Source: Carallia brachiata
Lineage: Eukaryota; Streptophyta; Magnoliopsida; Malpighiales; Rhizophoraceae
Assembly (NCBI GenBank): GCA_021464245.1
Contig: JADCRB010000111.1
Span: 1 to 64,000 of the forward strand
Direction: 5' to 3'
Length of the DNA: 64,000 nucleotides
The translations under genes and the position numbers were made by a program. This document shows, one piece after another, positions 1 through 11,408 of this stretch; the stretch's first letter is position 1; each line of letters starts with the position of its first letter. The notes under the pieces are model-generated. The model made no database searches, was not told where the DNA came from, and saw only the letters and a program-made list of their open reading frames with translations.

Positions 1-232
1 GGGTAGGGAAAGGAGGAAAAAAAAAAGAAAATAAAGAGAAAATAAAGTTGTTTGGAGTGGTAGAGAAAGTGAAGAGAACGAAAGTGTGGTGAAAGAAAAG
101 GTGAATAGTAATTTGTGAGAGAAAAAGTGGAGAGAAAATAGAATTGTTTAGAATGGTGTAGAAAGTGAGAAGAAAGAAATATAAAAAAAAAGTATATAAT
201 AATGATTATACTTTTTTTTCTCTCCTCCCCTT
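1..232. repeat. Purine-rich AT repeat, copy 1
   Basis: This is a strand-asymmetric stretch made of G/A-rich words around 'tttggagtgg', 'gtgagagaaa' and 'aataatttgtga', ending in a poly-pyrimidine run near 210-230. The same pattern recurs at 590-930, 1,760-1,965 and, in reverse orientation, at 5,630-5,988. Within a copy the pattern repeats about every 80-100 bp. No coding potential is visible. It looks like a non-autonomous transposon family, but no terminal repeat or target duplication could be fixed. The left end may lie outside the window. Confidence 0.6.
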
Positions 233-590
233 TCCATCGCACGACAAACACAGCAGTAGAGGTGATAGTGCAGTGGGTACGTAGTGATTTGAACTGTTAA
301 ATCTTAAAAAATATATTAAATTTTAAAAAATAAATAATAAATAAATTATTTAATACTATTAAATTAAGTGCGTACTTTTTGTATATGCACTTTTGTGTGT
401 TTACATAATCAACCTTTAGAAAAAATTTACAGAAAAATGGTTAACTCAATATTCTAACCTATGTTTTTCTCAACAAAAAAAAAAAAAACCCTTATTTTAA
501 ACTCTTTTTCGAACAATATCAAAATGCTTTATAATGTTTTTAGCCATTCAAAAAAAAAGGTCACGTTGTTGTCATCATTTCTCTGACAGT
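233..590. other. AT-rich spacer
   Basis: I see no gene here. The sequence is AT-rich, with a poly-A tract near 473-487 and no reading frame of interest. Confidence 0.5.
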
Positions 591-930
591 GTGTTTGGAG
601 TGAGAGGAAAGGAGGAAAAAATAGGGAAAAGAGAAAGAAAGTGAAGAGAAAATAAAATTATTTGGAGTGGTGAAGAAAGTTGAGAGAAAGAAAATATGAT
701 GAAAGAAAATGTTGATAATAATTTATGAAAAAAAAGTTGAGAGAAAATATAATTATTTAAAGCGGTAGAAAAATGTGAGAAAAAAAAATATAATGAAAAA
801 AAATATAAATAATAATTTATAAGTAAAAAATAGAGAAAAAATAAAAATATAAAAATAATATAAAAATATAAAAATAATATAAAAATAAATAATAATAATT
901 ATATTTTTTTTTTCTCTCTTTTTTTTTTCT
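591..930. repeat. Purine-rich AT repeat, copy 2
   Basis: It starts with 'gtgtgtttggagtgag' and continues with two to three degenerate internal units containing 'agagaaaataaaattattt', each about 85-100 bp. It ends in an AT-only tract and a T/C run. It matches the reverse complement of 5,630-5,988 closely, including the 'gtgtgtttggagtgag' start. It is non-coding and of unknown superfamily. Confidence 0.65.
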
Positions 931-1759
931 CACATCAAGAAACTCGATGCACATGTTTTGAGTCTAATCATCGTTCGCGATATCGTGATTCAATCACCCC
1001 AAACCTACTACTCACATCATAGGTGACCACTTCAACTCTACAGTAGGAACCGTACCTAATCTCAATCCCATATGCCGCAATTTTTTCCCTCCATAATTTA
1101 AGAATGCATGCGGAGATCCGAATGCTTGTCCAGAACCAATTTCCAATGCCCCTAAAATAGGTGCGATGTTAGAACAAAAAAAAAATAGGTAAAAAAAATA
1201 GGTGCGATGAGTAGCTTTCTGAGATCCCAATTCCCACAATTATACGCACGGAAAGAAGAAAAAAAAAATACAAGAAAATGATTTCTAAGTTGAAATTTCC
1301 AACCTGCCCCCACCCGGATTGCAGTACATCGAGGGCACTTTTGGCAGTGGATAAGGACGATGGGGACAACTCCGGAGGCCGGATTTGGCCCACGAAACTG
1401 AATGACAACGACGTTTGTCTGACTATGTATTATTATTACTAACCGCGTTTAATAGGACAGCTGTCGGCATTTCTATTCTTCTCCAAAAGACAAAACAAGA
1501 CACAGGAGGTGGATTTGGCAACATCATCTCTTAAAGCCCAACTGGGACCCACGAACACTTCGACCCAAACAATTCCCAAACAAGAATTTCTCACGTGGCA
1601 TGAATCCGTGACCCCAACACATCATTTTTCTCTGCATTGTGGAAGTGCAGGCTCGGGGGTCCCCCGCTGGTTATCTTGTCATAGAGTGCCTAAATTTTAA
1701 CGAAAAATATGTTATCGGCAGTACTATAAATCGTCAAAAAATTTAATTTATTACATTAG
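931..1759. other. Intergenic, no gene recognised
   Basis: Moderately GC-containing non-repetitive sequence. Short open frames occur on both strands, but none has a recognisable domain, a codon pattern or splice partners. I see nothing that supports a gene. Confidence 0.5.
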
Positions 1760-1965
1760 TTAATATTTAGAGTAGTGAGGAAAAATGTGAAAAAAAATAT
1801 AAAAAAAATAAAATTATTTAGATAAATAGAGAAAATTTTAAAAAAATATAAAAAAATAAATAATAATTCATAAGAGAAAAAATAATAAAAAATAAGTTAT
1901 TTAGATAAATAAAAAAAATTAAGAAAAAAATAAAAAAAATGATATAAAAAATTAACTTTTTTCCT
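1760..1965. repeat. Purine-rich AT repeat, degenerate copy 3
   Basis: This contains 'tagagtagtgaggaaaaatgtgaaaaaaa' type words and two A-rich blocks with 'aaaattatttagataaa' spaced roughly 95 bp apart. It resembles a heavily decayed copy of the elements at 1-232 and 591-930. Confidence 0.45.
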
Positions 1966-4900
1966 ACTTAAAAGAAAGCATGACATACACACCAGAAAAC
2001 AAGTGTCTTGAAGTTAAAGATTAGAATTTATGATTTTACCTTCTCTCATCCTTTATTAAGTATCATTTCCTGTTAAAAAAATATATAATAATAATAATAT
2101 GAATTTTTTAATAATTAAATAAAAAATAAATAAATACTTTAATTCAATATTAGGTTTAGTACGTTGTCTATCTTGGGATTTACCAAATAGTTATTAGCGT
2201 TTGATTTTTCCATTTTGGCAATTCCTAATAAAGAAACCATTGCAAAAAAATGCTGCAAAGTACAAACATGGGTATTTTATTATTTTAGCTAGAGAGCAAT
2301 TAAAGTAATTAATTCAACTTCTAGGTTTGTTTTGGAATAATTTATTTCATAGTTGAAATGTGCCTTATCCTTTTGAAGGTACAAATCCAAACTTAACAAA
2401 CTTCTTTTGAAGGTACAAATCCAAACTACAAAGTACAAACTTATCAAACTCTTTGACAAATCAAAACAAATTAGGTATAATTTAATTTCAAAAAAATTTG
2501 TGGGCTAATCTCTCCAGGGTTTATTTGATTTTTTTTTTTTTTGCTTTTTCTATTTGAAGAGAACAGTCCACGTGTGGATATCCCAATCAACGGTCTCACC
2601 ATAAACGCCCTCCGTTTCGATTGCCAGCAAAGAAACCCGGCTTGAAAATGTCACCGGTCAAGAGATAAACGGTCGGTGGCCGACGGTTGCTTATTCTACA
2701 GTCTTTTTGGTCCCAAAGCTTAACGCATATAATAATCAACTATTATCAATCAAATAAGATCCTCACAAAGTCGTACTAAAATTGTTGAACGAAAAAGCAA
2801 CAGCGCGTTTCTTGAAAGAGCTCCACTAATTTCTTCTTTCATTTTTAAATTTTATTTTTTAATTTCACTGCACAACTTAATTTTAAATAATAATAAAATA
2901 ATTATCTAATTTATCTAATAATATCTAAGAAATTATTTATTTCTTCTTTGTTTTTAATTTTAATCGCTAATAACTCGTGTTACTTTTTTGTTACGTAACA
3001 TTTCGATTTAATTTTTCAGTAATGGAATCTCATTTGTCAGCAGTCAATAAAACTAAAGTTCGATTGCCAACAAAAAAGTGGAAACTGGAAGTATCAAAGT
3101 CCCAGTACCTAGGATTGGCTTTTCTTCGCTTGTAGTCGTAAAATTCCTAGGTCAGTCCAGTCTACATGTAACATTCTCATTAGATAGGATTATTTAATGG
3201 AATCGCCAATGGGAGCGAAACATGTTGAAAAGCATATAATTCTACAGCTCGTCTGTACTTGACTTTGGAACTTTTACATATTCTATCAAACATCTAGAAC
3301 CGAACTTGATTAAATTACTAATGGGATTAGCGGGCTCTTCTAAATCAAACAAGAAGTGCCGTTTCCAAACGAACGTGGCATTGTATAAGTTCAGATAATT
3401 TAATTAAACTCGAAAATGCCTTTCAGACAATACTTCATTAATTAAAAATTTAAATTTTTATCATAAATTACGACATCCTCATTGAAAAAAAAATGGAACT
3501 TTCACTAACATTCCCCCACCAAGAAAAAACAAGTTTTGGAGTTCTCCGATTTCTACGAGAGGATCAGGTTCTAGTTTCAAGAAATTATTGGTTATTTGCG
3601 GGACCCAATTCTTACAACCGAAGACATTAAATTGCATAAGACCGCGTAAGAATTAGACCCTTATCACCCTATGTTCGGTCACAAACCCTCTCCCAAACAT
3701 TGCTTTGCACAACAGTTGGAGCCAATAATAAAATGCAAGACGAGGTATTATAATAGCCACAGATTTCTAGACTTTTAGTGAATGGAGCGAGCAATACTCT
3801 ACTGACCTTTTAAATACTATTTGCCGACAGCACGGAATCGTCACTTCAGAAGAAAGTGATGGGCCAATCTAATGGGCTCCAAGTTCTTAGGGGCTTGCCT
3901 GTGGATACAGATTGTTTGGTCACACCGAAAACTCCAAGGAAGTTGGATATCTTGCAGGGACTCCCATCAACGTATCTCTTTTTCCTTCCACATTTTTTCC
4001 TCACATTTTATTTGCCAGACGTAAGATGATGTAATTTCAAGAACTACAGAAGTTCGAGAAAATTGGCGTTTGAATAAACAGTGACAATAAAAAAAAAACA
4101 ATAATATGTCCTTCACACTCCCAATATAGGCTCTAAGCCCAAAAAAGTAAGAGAATGAGCAATTGATATTCGAATTCTTGCGTCTCCCTAGACTTTTAGC
4201 CAGGTGATCAAATTGTCTGCTGTGTTAGGGCATGCATCCGTAGATTGTTTTCTTCAAATGCAAAAGTCAGTCTTTTTTCTTTTTTTTTAACAACAAAGTC
4301 AGTTTTCTTCTAATATATAAATAGAGCATTTGCGATTTTTTTTTATTAGAAGTCGGTAGATTTGGTGACATAAAGTATTGCCGTTCATATGATAAATGGG
4401 CCCTCGTGTCCCACGTAATAATGGAAGGAATTTCGTGTAAAAACTGAACATTACTTGACGGATGAGTGAAATATACTATTAATTTTTATTAATAAATCTT
4501 ACAAATAAATCACAAAAAATTATTGACACAAAGTCAAATTGATGCATATTAAATGCACACAACGATATATATTTGTAAGTTTTACTTATGTATTGCATGC
4601 ACACAGTTCTCTCTCTTTATTATTATTATTATTTTTTACATTTTAGAATTTGTTAGTTTTATAGTTGGCATACGAAATGGATTGCTTGCGAAGGTGATGG
4701 AGACTGGAAATTGGAGTAGCAAAACATCTAAGGGAATGAAACAATGAAACTATAGACGAATGCGACCACTAATCAATATAAAGCCTGGATCTATCACCAA
4801 GTCCAATAGTCCGAAAACAAACAGTCAATCGCCAGCTATTGTCACTCAATTGCCACTATTGGGCCAGTTAATACTTTACCACACTGTGCTAAATCAAGGA

Positions 4901-5625
4901 CGGCGAAAATGGGGGCAGCCCATTTTAGTCGGGCCTCAAATTCCCAAGGTACGAACCTACCAAGAGTCCCATAATTCATGCATGGTGCTAGCCGAGATGT
5001 GTTAAGGTAGACAATTGTCCTTCTGATCACTTTTATACGGTCGCATCAAACCTGTCCTGATTAGAACCGTACTTACAACTCACAATAAATTATATGAACT
5101 GAAAAAATATTAATGCGTTAAATTTTAATAATTTGATTAATATTTTAAATAAAATAAAATAAATAATTTTTATAATAAAATAAATAATATTTATAATAAA
5201 AAATAATTTTTAAATTTTATTATAAAAATTATAAATTTTTATTATAAAAATTATTAATTATATTATATTTAAAATATCAATGGAGATATTAAATTCTACA
5301 CCTACACCTCTATCGTTGGCATATGAAGCAAGGCAGTGTCAGTTTGTAATGGTACAAACAGTTTCTTAGTTCAATTGGCATCACGCATGACCCGATGTAC
5401 TGTACAAGCACAGTATTGCACTTTTGTACTGTTATGTAATATTAACTGAACGTACTAGTATGATCATGGATTGAAGTTGTCTTCGTAATAAAGTCAATCA
5501 GAAACCTTGCTTGGAATTGGTGTCCATTTCTGCACTCTGCTTCATTGGATTTGGATGAGTCCAACGCCGAAATGGTCCAAAGTCTATTAAAGCCTACAAG
5601 TTGCCTAGACGGGGGGGCCATCACC
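1966..5625. other. Intergenic, no gene recognised
   Basis: No gene can be supported in this 3.6 kb. A G-box core (CACGTG) lies in 'gtccacgtgtgg' near 2,567-2,578, in a locally GC-richer stretch (2,560-2,720), but no coding exon follows on either strand. A short direct duplication containing 'cttttgaaggtacaaatcc' occurs near 2,370-2,425. Simple AT repeats occur near 2,080-2,100 and 5,140-5,270. Confidence 0.5.
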
Positions 5626-5629
5626 CGGC

Positions 5630-5988
5630 AAAGCGAAAAAAAAAAAGAAAAAAGAAAAATATAATCATAATTATATTTTTTTCTTTATATTTCTTTCTCC
5701 AAATTTTTTATATCATTATAAATAATTTTATTTTTTTCATTATTTTTTTCTCACAAATTATTAGTCATTTTTTTTTTCACCATACTTCATTTCTCTTAAT
5801 TTTATACAACACTTCAAATTATTTTATTTTATTCACCACTTTTTTTCTCACAAATTAATATTCATTTTTTTTACCATACTTTCTTTCTCTCAACTTTCTC
5901 TATCACTCCAAACAATATTATTTTCTCTTTACTTTCTTTCTCTTTTCCTTCCTTTCCCCATCCTTTCCCTCACTCCAAACACACCGTT
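5630..5988 (-). repeat. Purine-rich AT repeat, copy 4, inverted
   Basis: On the minus strand this begins 'gtgtgtttggagtgaggg' and shows three internal units of about 85-100 bp, each with a 'tttggagtg' or 'tttgaagtg' word, 'agagaaagaaagtatggt' and 'aatttgtgag'. It is the inverted counterpart of copies 1 and 2. The plus-strand open frame across it is low-complexity and not a gene. Confidence 0.65.
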
Positions 5989-7157
5989 AGGGTGTGATTG
6001 AATAGTGAGAAATTGAATAGAAAATGAATAGAAAAGAAAAGGAATAAAGGATAGTACAGTAATAATGATATTGTTATTGATAAAAGTAATAATTAGAAAG
6101 TTGTGAGAAAGAAAATAAATAGTAATTTGTGAGAGAAAAAATAAAAGACAGTTATTTACACTGATAGAAAATGAATAAAAAAAATGAATAGAAATTCTTT
6201 TCCTTTTCTTTTCTTTTAGAAAATAAACAAATAGGGTTATTAAGTTATAAGTTACATAATACTTAATTTTGCTTTATCTTCATAAATTATGTCTCATTAA
6301 TAAAATTAGAACTACAAACCTTAAAAATAAAAATTTAAATTTTAACTACGAGCATGTACAAAAAAAAAAAACACTCATTTTTAGTTGATGGTAATTTAAG
6401 AACTCCCACCTTGATCGCAAACTAATGCTCTGTTAGGGAACTTTTTAACGGAAAAGGAAAAGAAAAAGAAAAGAAACTATTTATTATTCATTTTTTTATC
6501 AATTCAAATAATTAATTTTTACTTTTTTTTTATAATTTTTTAATCATTATTTTTTATTAATTATAATATTATTATTACTTTATTATTTTCTATTTTTTTT
6601 TTCAACAATTTTCTTTCAATTCGAACAAAACATAAAATCTAAAAAGGTAACGTTTAATCTTTCAATTTCGACATGACTGTGGTTTCCTCTTTTTCCCTTT
6701 TTCTATTATTAAAATTTTTTCTTTACTACTTTTTTCCCCCGTTTGAGCTGGGAACATAACATAATTTATCTTAACCCACATCACAAGTTAGGTTTTTTTT
6801 GAGCGAAACATCACAAGTTAGGTTAAAACCCGTTTCTTTTACTCAAATTGGAGAACTACTTTGAGGGTGGACACATTGGGAAAAAGAACCTGGGAAGAAG
6901 CAAAAGGGCACAATATTTTGGCCCTAGAAAGTGAGCTATAGATTCCCAGAGGGAGCCAGCATACTTTTGCCAGGGCAGAAGATTTTCACTTGTTGACTCA
7001 CTTTAAAAATTACAGGCAGCGGGGGGCCCGAATTACAAGCAGCGGGGGGCCCGCCATATAATCAGTTTGGTTTTTTAATTCGAAAAAAAATATATAAATA
7101 TAAAATTTTAATATAAAGTGATAATAGTAATTTATTATTTAAATTTTAATTATTGGG
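5989..7157. other. AT-rich intergenic with short duplications
   Basis: No gene seen. 5,993-6,235 is an A/G-rich MITE-like tract ('gaatagaaaatgaatag' words). Two short direct duplications are visible: 'catcacaagttaggtt' near 6,779-6,825, and a 'aattacaggcagcggggg'-type block, present twice back to back near 7,009-7,052. Confidence 0.45.
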
Positions 7158-7640
7158 TAAGGGTGTGTTTGTTTGAGGGAAATCTAATTATCGGATTTGA
7201 TTTTCACCACTTTTCAGTGTTTGGTCAGGAATTTAAAAGATTTTAGAAAATTAAATGTTGGGTCATTGGATGAAAACTGCATGCATTTATGAAAAACGTG
7301 GGAGCATTATTTTGACACTGTTTACACAATAAAAAATAGTAAAATAATAATATTTTTTACTATTTACACAGTAAAAAATAATAAAATAATAATATTTTTA
7401 CTGTTTACACAGTAAAAATAAGAAAATAATAATATTTTTACTGTTTACACAATAAAAAATAATAAAATAATAATAAAGTATTTCATTTTATATAATTTTA
7501 TCAAATATAGAATAATATTTTCAGTACCACAACCAAATACCGTAATTAAAAATAAAATTTCAAAATTTCATTGTCCTCAGTAAATAATATTCAATATTCC
7601 AGAATTTTATTTTCGTCAATAAATAAACGGATCCTAAATA
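7158..7640. mobile_element. MITE-like element with internal tandem array
   Basis: It opens with 'gtgtgtttgtttgaggg' and closes near 'aataaacggatcctaaat', a style common at the ends of plant non-autonomous DNA transposons. The middle (7,317-7,478) is four head-to-tail copies of a ~41-bp AT-rich unit. There is no coding sequence, and no target-site duplication was fixed. Confidence 0.4.
7317..7478. repeat. Four-copy ~41-bp tandem repeat
   Basis: Each unit begins 'actgtttacacaataaaa' or a close variant (actattt/acagtaa) and ends in 'aataataatattttt'. The unit starts at about 7,317, 7,359, 7,400 and 7,439. It lies inside the MITE-like element at 7,158-7,640. Confidence 0.8.
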
Positions 7641-8724
7641 ATAGGTCTCGTATAATTAATAATTTAAATTTAAATAATAAATTCTTAATATTATTTTATA
7701 TTTAATTTTTATATTATACAGTAAGACTCTTCTTATTCATGTAGTTTTACTGATTAATTTATTTGCGGTAAATTTTTTTTTTGACGGCTGGGAGGGGAGG
7801 GATAGAGTATGGTTTGGTCCTTGGAATCTCATTTTCACATGCATTCACGACCAAAAATGTCATACGCACTCACAAACAAAAGTGCCATTTCCTTTGAGTT
7901 TCTCAAAGTCAAAATGGATTATGAGTGCTTATATTGGAAAAAAGGAGACCGACACAAAAGCATGATAAACAACACTGTGGCCAAGTTGCTGCCGCCTCTT
8001 CTTTTTGCCCGTCTCCAACAAGTATAATGTTGTCTTTTGAATTCGTTTGTTAATTGGTTTCGAAATATTCGGTCTTACAACGACTCTAATATTATTTAAC
8101 TACAACTAATTGATTGTCTTTTGATTTTCTAGTGCTTTTTTATATTTTTTTCTTCTAATATGGAAAACGTGTAAACTATCATTGAAAAAAAAATCCCAAT
8201 TGATTTTCAATTGCTAAAGCTATTCTTCTGATAATGAATCCCAATCATCTCTCTATTGCCATCACTTCAAGAGGGTTAAATGTCAAGTCCCTGTGCATCA
8301 ATTATTAGGGATAGGGAGTATTACAAAACAGACCTCGGCAAGAGATGCTGACAAGTGGATGGCAAAGATTTGGCTTTTGGCCATTATCTACAATTCCTTC
8401 ATTCACCATAAAATTGACCCATCCTTTCCCTTGAATTGGAAGTTTCTTTGCTTTACAATTACAAGGTGTCCCTCTAAATAATGCACTGTGTCCATGATGC
8501 TACAGGACCATCAGCAATATGTATATGGCCCTTATTAGATTGTGAGTCATTATCTCCTTGTACGGCCTAGAAAGTGAGCAATTCCTATAGTTCAATTGTG
8601 GGGTTTCTCCCATTTGTTTGCTTGAATATGAATTGGCACCTCTTGCCTCTACATTTTTTTCCATGCTTTGCACACGTGTGGGATTGTGCACTTGTGCACT
8701 TGCACGAGTGAGTGAGACAGGGAC

Positions 8725-8764
<40 letters not shown>

Positions 8765-9917
8765 GGTGGAGGTGGGGTCGATAGCCCCTTAAGTCTTGCA
8801 ATTCAAGGAAATGAAAGGGATAGCAGGTGTGTTAAGCTGTTTAAGCAAATAGAGGCGGCCAGCTCATTCCTTCGTAAACTATCTGAACCGACAATAAAAT
8901 TTTTACCAAACATTAACTTTAGTCGACTAGAAAAGTTTTTAAGTTGTGAGAATAACTCTTTTTATTCTTATAAATTTTATATTATTTTTAAAGATTAAAA
9001 TCTAAAAATTTAAAAATAAGAGCCTAAAGTTCTCGCTAAGGTATTCTTGAACGACTTATTAAATATTTTTTCGACCAAATAAAGTAGAGTGTTTAATCAA
9101 TTATGAGGTGTTCTAATATTAACCTCCCATAAAAAGTTTCAAAGACTATTTACTCGCATCAGTAAATGAAACTTCAAGTAAAAGTTTTAATATCTCTAAT
9201 ATTACTTTTTACTAATTCCTCCAAATCATCTAAAATTAAAAAGGAAGAAAAAGTTGATAAAGATGATGTGAAAGTGAGTGGTATCTCTTGGAGACAATGA
9301 TCGGCAACCATTTTCTATCTAAAACAAGAAAAAGGCATTTATGTAAAGAAGTTTCCATCTAATTTTCAGTTTTTCTAAGTGCTGAAAAGAGATATTTAAA
9401 TAAGCAAATGAATATTCCATTGACATTAGGTCTTTCAGTTTGGAAGGGTAGGGGCAATAGCTGTACATTATTATGTAGTTCTATCAAAAGGATTAAAGAA
9501 AAAAAAAAAAAACTGGGAGCACATCCAGGGGATTAACAAAAAGAGCACGGTTTTAGCGCCAGAGGATTTTGGCCGGAGAAAAAAAAAAGATTCTTTTCTA
9601 TGATTGTGTATGGATAGAACTCCAACAATATAAAAGCATATTGATGTAGTGAAGAGGAGGACATAGGTATTAACAAAGCATTATTTTGCAGTCCTACCCC
9701 AAAGCCCAACAATCAAAAAGGATAACATGAAAATTAAGCTGTCTGCACACAAATATTGCAAAACCAGAGGATGATAATTGATTTTTGTATCAGACCTATG
9801 TACAGGAGAAAAATCTGACTGGACACACCTGTAGAAATTGAAGAAAGACCATTGTTCAAGCCTTTTTAGTATCGTTTTTTGATAATTCCAGTATGATGCC
9901 TTTTGCTCCAATGCAAG
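7641..9917. other. Intergenic, downstream of the MYB gene
   Basis: I recognise no gene here. A GA microsatellite lies at about 8,726-8,759. The stretch nearest the MYB gene (about 9,660-9,917) probably contains its 3' UTR, because the gene reads leftward and ends at 9,918. Confidence 0.5.
8726..8759. repeat. (GA)n microsatellite
   Basis: An uninterrupted AG/GA dinucleotide run of about 34 bp. Such tracts are length-polymorphic in plants. Confidence 0.95.
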
Positions 9918-11408
9918 CTAAATATGTCCATAGGCTGCTGTAAGTCTATGAATGTCCTTGGGACAGGTATCAGTGTTTTGCAATGGTTCTTGTTGCTGCT
10001 GGTTTTGAGGCCACAGACCACTCGAATTTCCGGTGAGGAATTGTGCTTCTGATTTGATCTCATTGTACAAAGATTGCTGATTTTGCGTTTGCAGAGCAGC
10101 AGCCATTAGCAATGGATTTTGAAGGTACTCAGGCCACTTGATTTCCTCCTGTTGGGTGTCCATCAACTGGTTTTGCGCCTCTTTCTCTGTTGAGCTACAG
10201 TCTCCCAGACTCCAAGGATAGATGCTGTTCTCGAAGAAGGAGCTGCTGCTGCTCCCAGTGCTGCCATTAGTATTGCTGCTGGGAGCCGCGGCTTCCCAGA
10301 ACCGAGAACCACCGTGAATTGAGAAAGTGGGCAATGAAGGATTGTCAGAGGGAAGAGACATAGGAGGCTTGTAAACCATTGAAGTTGAGAGATATGAGCT
10401 GGTTGCAGGTGGAAGAATTGTGGGTATTGCACCAGAAGAGATTTCAGAGTTCATATCTATAGTTTTGCTAGTTTGGCTGAACCAGACAGAGGGACTGAGT
10501 TTGTGACGAGCCGGGCATTGGGCAGTTGCTGAAGAGGGAAATGCCCCAACAAATCAGAAGGTTTGCAGCTGCTTGTAGAACCTCCTCCTTCAGGATTGGA
10601 AGTCACAAACCTGTCCACGAAAAGGTCCTTGTTGCTTGTGGCCGTCACCAGATTGTTACTGTTAATGTTATTGCTACTCATGGTCTTGGAGCTAGCAGAA
10701 CCATCCTCCTGCAATTGGTAGCCTTGTGGGGAGATAGAAGATGATCTCTTTTCTTGTAATATATTTGGCCGCGTCTTAGAATTATCCATTTTAAGGAGGT
10801 CCAGTTCACTGGAAACGCTATCTGTTTGAGTCTTCTCTTCTCCATTTTCAACCTCGGAAAGTCGTTTGTGGGTGACTGGGTCAATGCCACTCTGCCTAAG
10901 TTTCTTCTTCAGGCACGAATTCCACAGATTCTTTATCTCATTGTCGGTTCTTCCAGGCAATTGCGCTGCGATTTGAGACCACCTGAATAATAAAATCAAA
11001 CAAATTAGCTTTCATTAACAGAGAAGGGAACTCTAAATTAGCTTTCATTACCTGTTTCCCAGAACAGCATGAAGCTCAATGATGAGGTTCTCTTCCTGTG
11101 GGGAGAATGAGCCTCTCTTCAAATCAGGCCTCAGGTAATTAATCCATCTCAATCTGCAGCTCTTTCCACATCTTTGCAAGCCTGGAAAAATTGGCACCAA
11201 CACAAAAATGCCCTGTGAATTGTAGTATAATCTGATTGAAACATTACAGAAGACTAGTGTTGCGCTGTATAATACCAGCTTGTTTGGGGACAGAGCTCCA
11301 ACAACCGTGGCCGTGCTTGGTAATATGCCCCAAAAGTTTCTCATCTTCCTCAGGAGACCACAGGCCTTTCCTTAGCTTTTGCTTGTAGCAACAAGAGTGC
11401 CTCCCCAT
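9918..11408 (-). CDS. R2R3-MYB transcription factor, subgroup 13 type, frameshifted
   Basis: Nuclear DNA-binding activator of the MYB50/55/61/86 group, which in Arabidopsis acts in secondary wall, mucilage and stomatal programmes. Exons by splice sites: 11,276-11,408, 11,052-11,181 and 9,918-10,982, with GT-AG introns of 94 and 69 bp at the standard R2R3-MYB positions. The start ATG at 11,408 opens with [15 protein letters not shown], the family's invariant N-terminus. R2 carries the spaced Trp residues ([21 protein letters not shown]). R3 carries [25 protein letters not shown]. Exon 3 reads to a stop at 10,457 (262 aa). The conserved tail ([23 protein letters not shown]) continues in another frame to a stop at 9,918. 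A 2-bp excess near 10,485 explains this; without it the product would be about 441 aa. This may be a real allele or a consensus error. A weak TATA-like site lies near 11,607-11,614, and no ATG precedes the start in the likely leader. Confidence 0.93.
10482..10489 (-). other. Frameshift site in MYB exon 3
   Basis: Upstream of this point the reading frame gives ...[11 protein letters not shown]. Downstream the next frame gives [14 protein letters not shown], the expected continuation of the tail. Two surplus bases at about 10,485-10,486 (plus strand 'ccaGAcag') cause the switch and expose a stop 26-28 bases further on. Confidence 0.85.

Noticed and set aside
2567..2578. G-box as evidence of a promoter
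   Set aside because: CACGTG occurs by chance and no coding exon could be found on either side.
5601..5858. 85-codon plus-strand open frame rich in Lys, Phe and Ile
   Set aside because: It is the low-complexity reading of the inverted purine-rich repeat; no domain and no conserved codon use.
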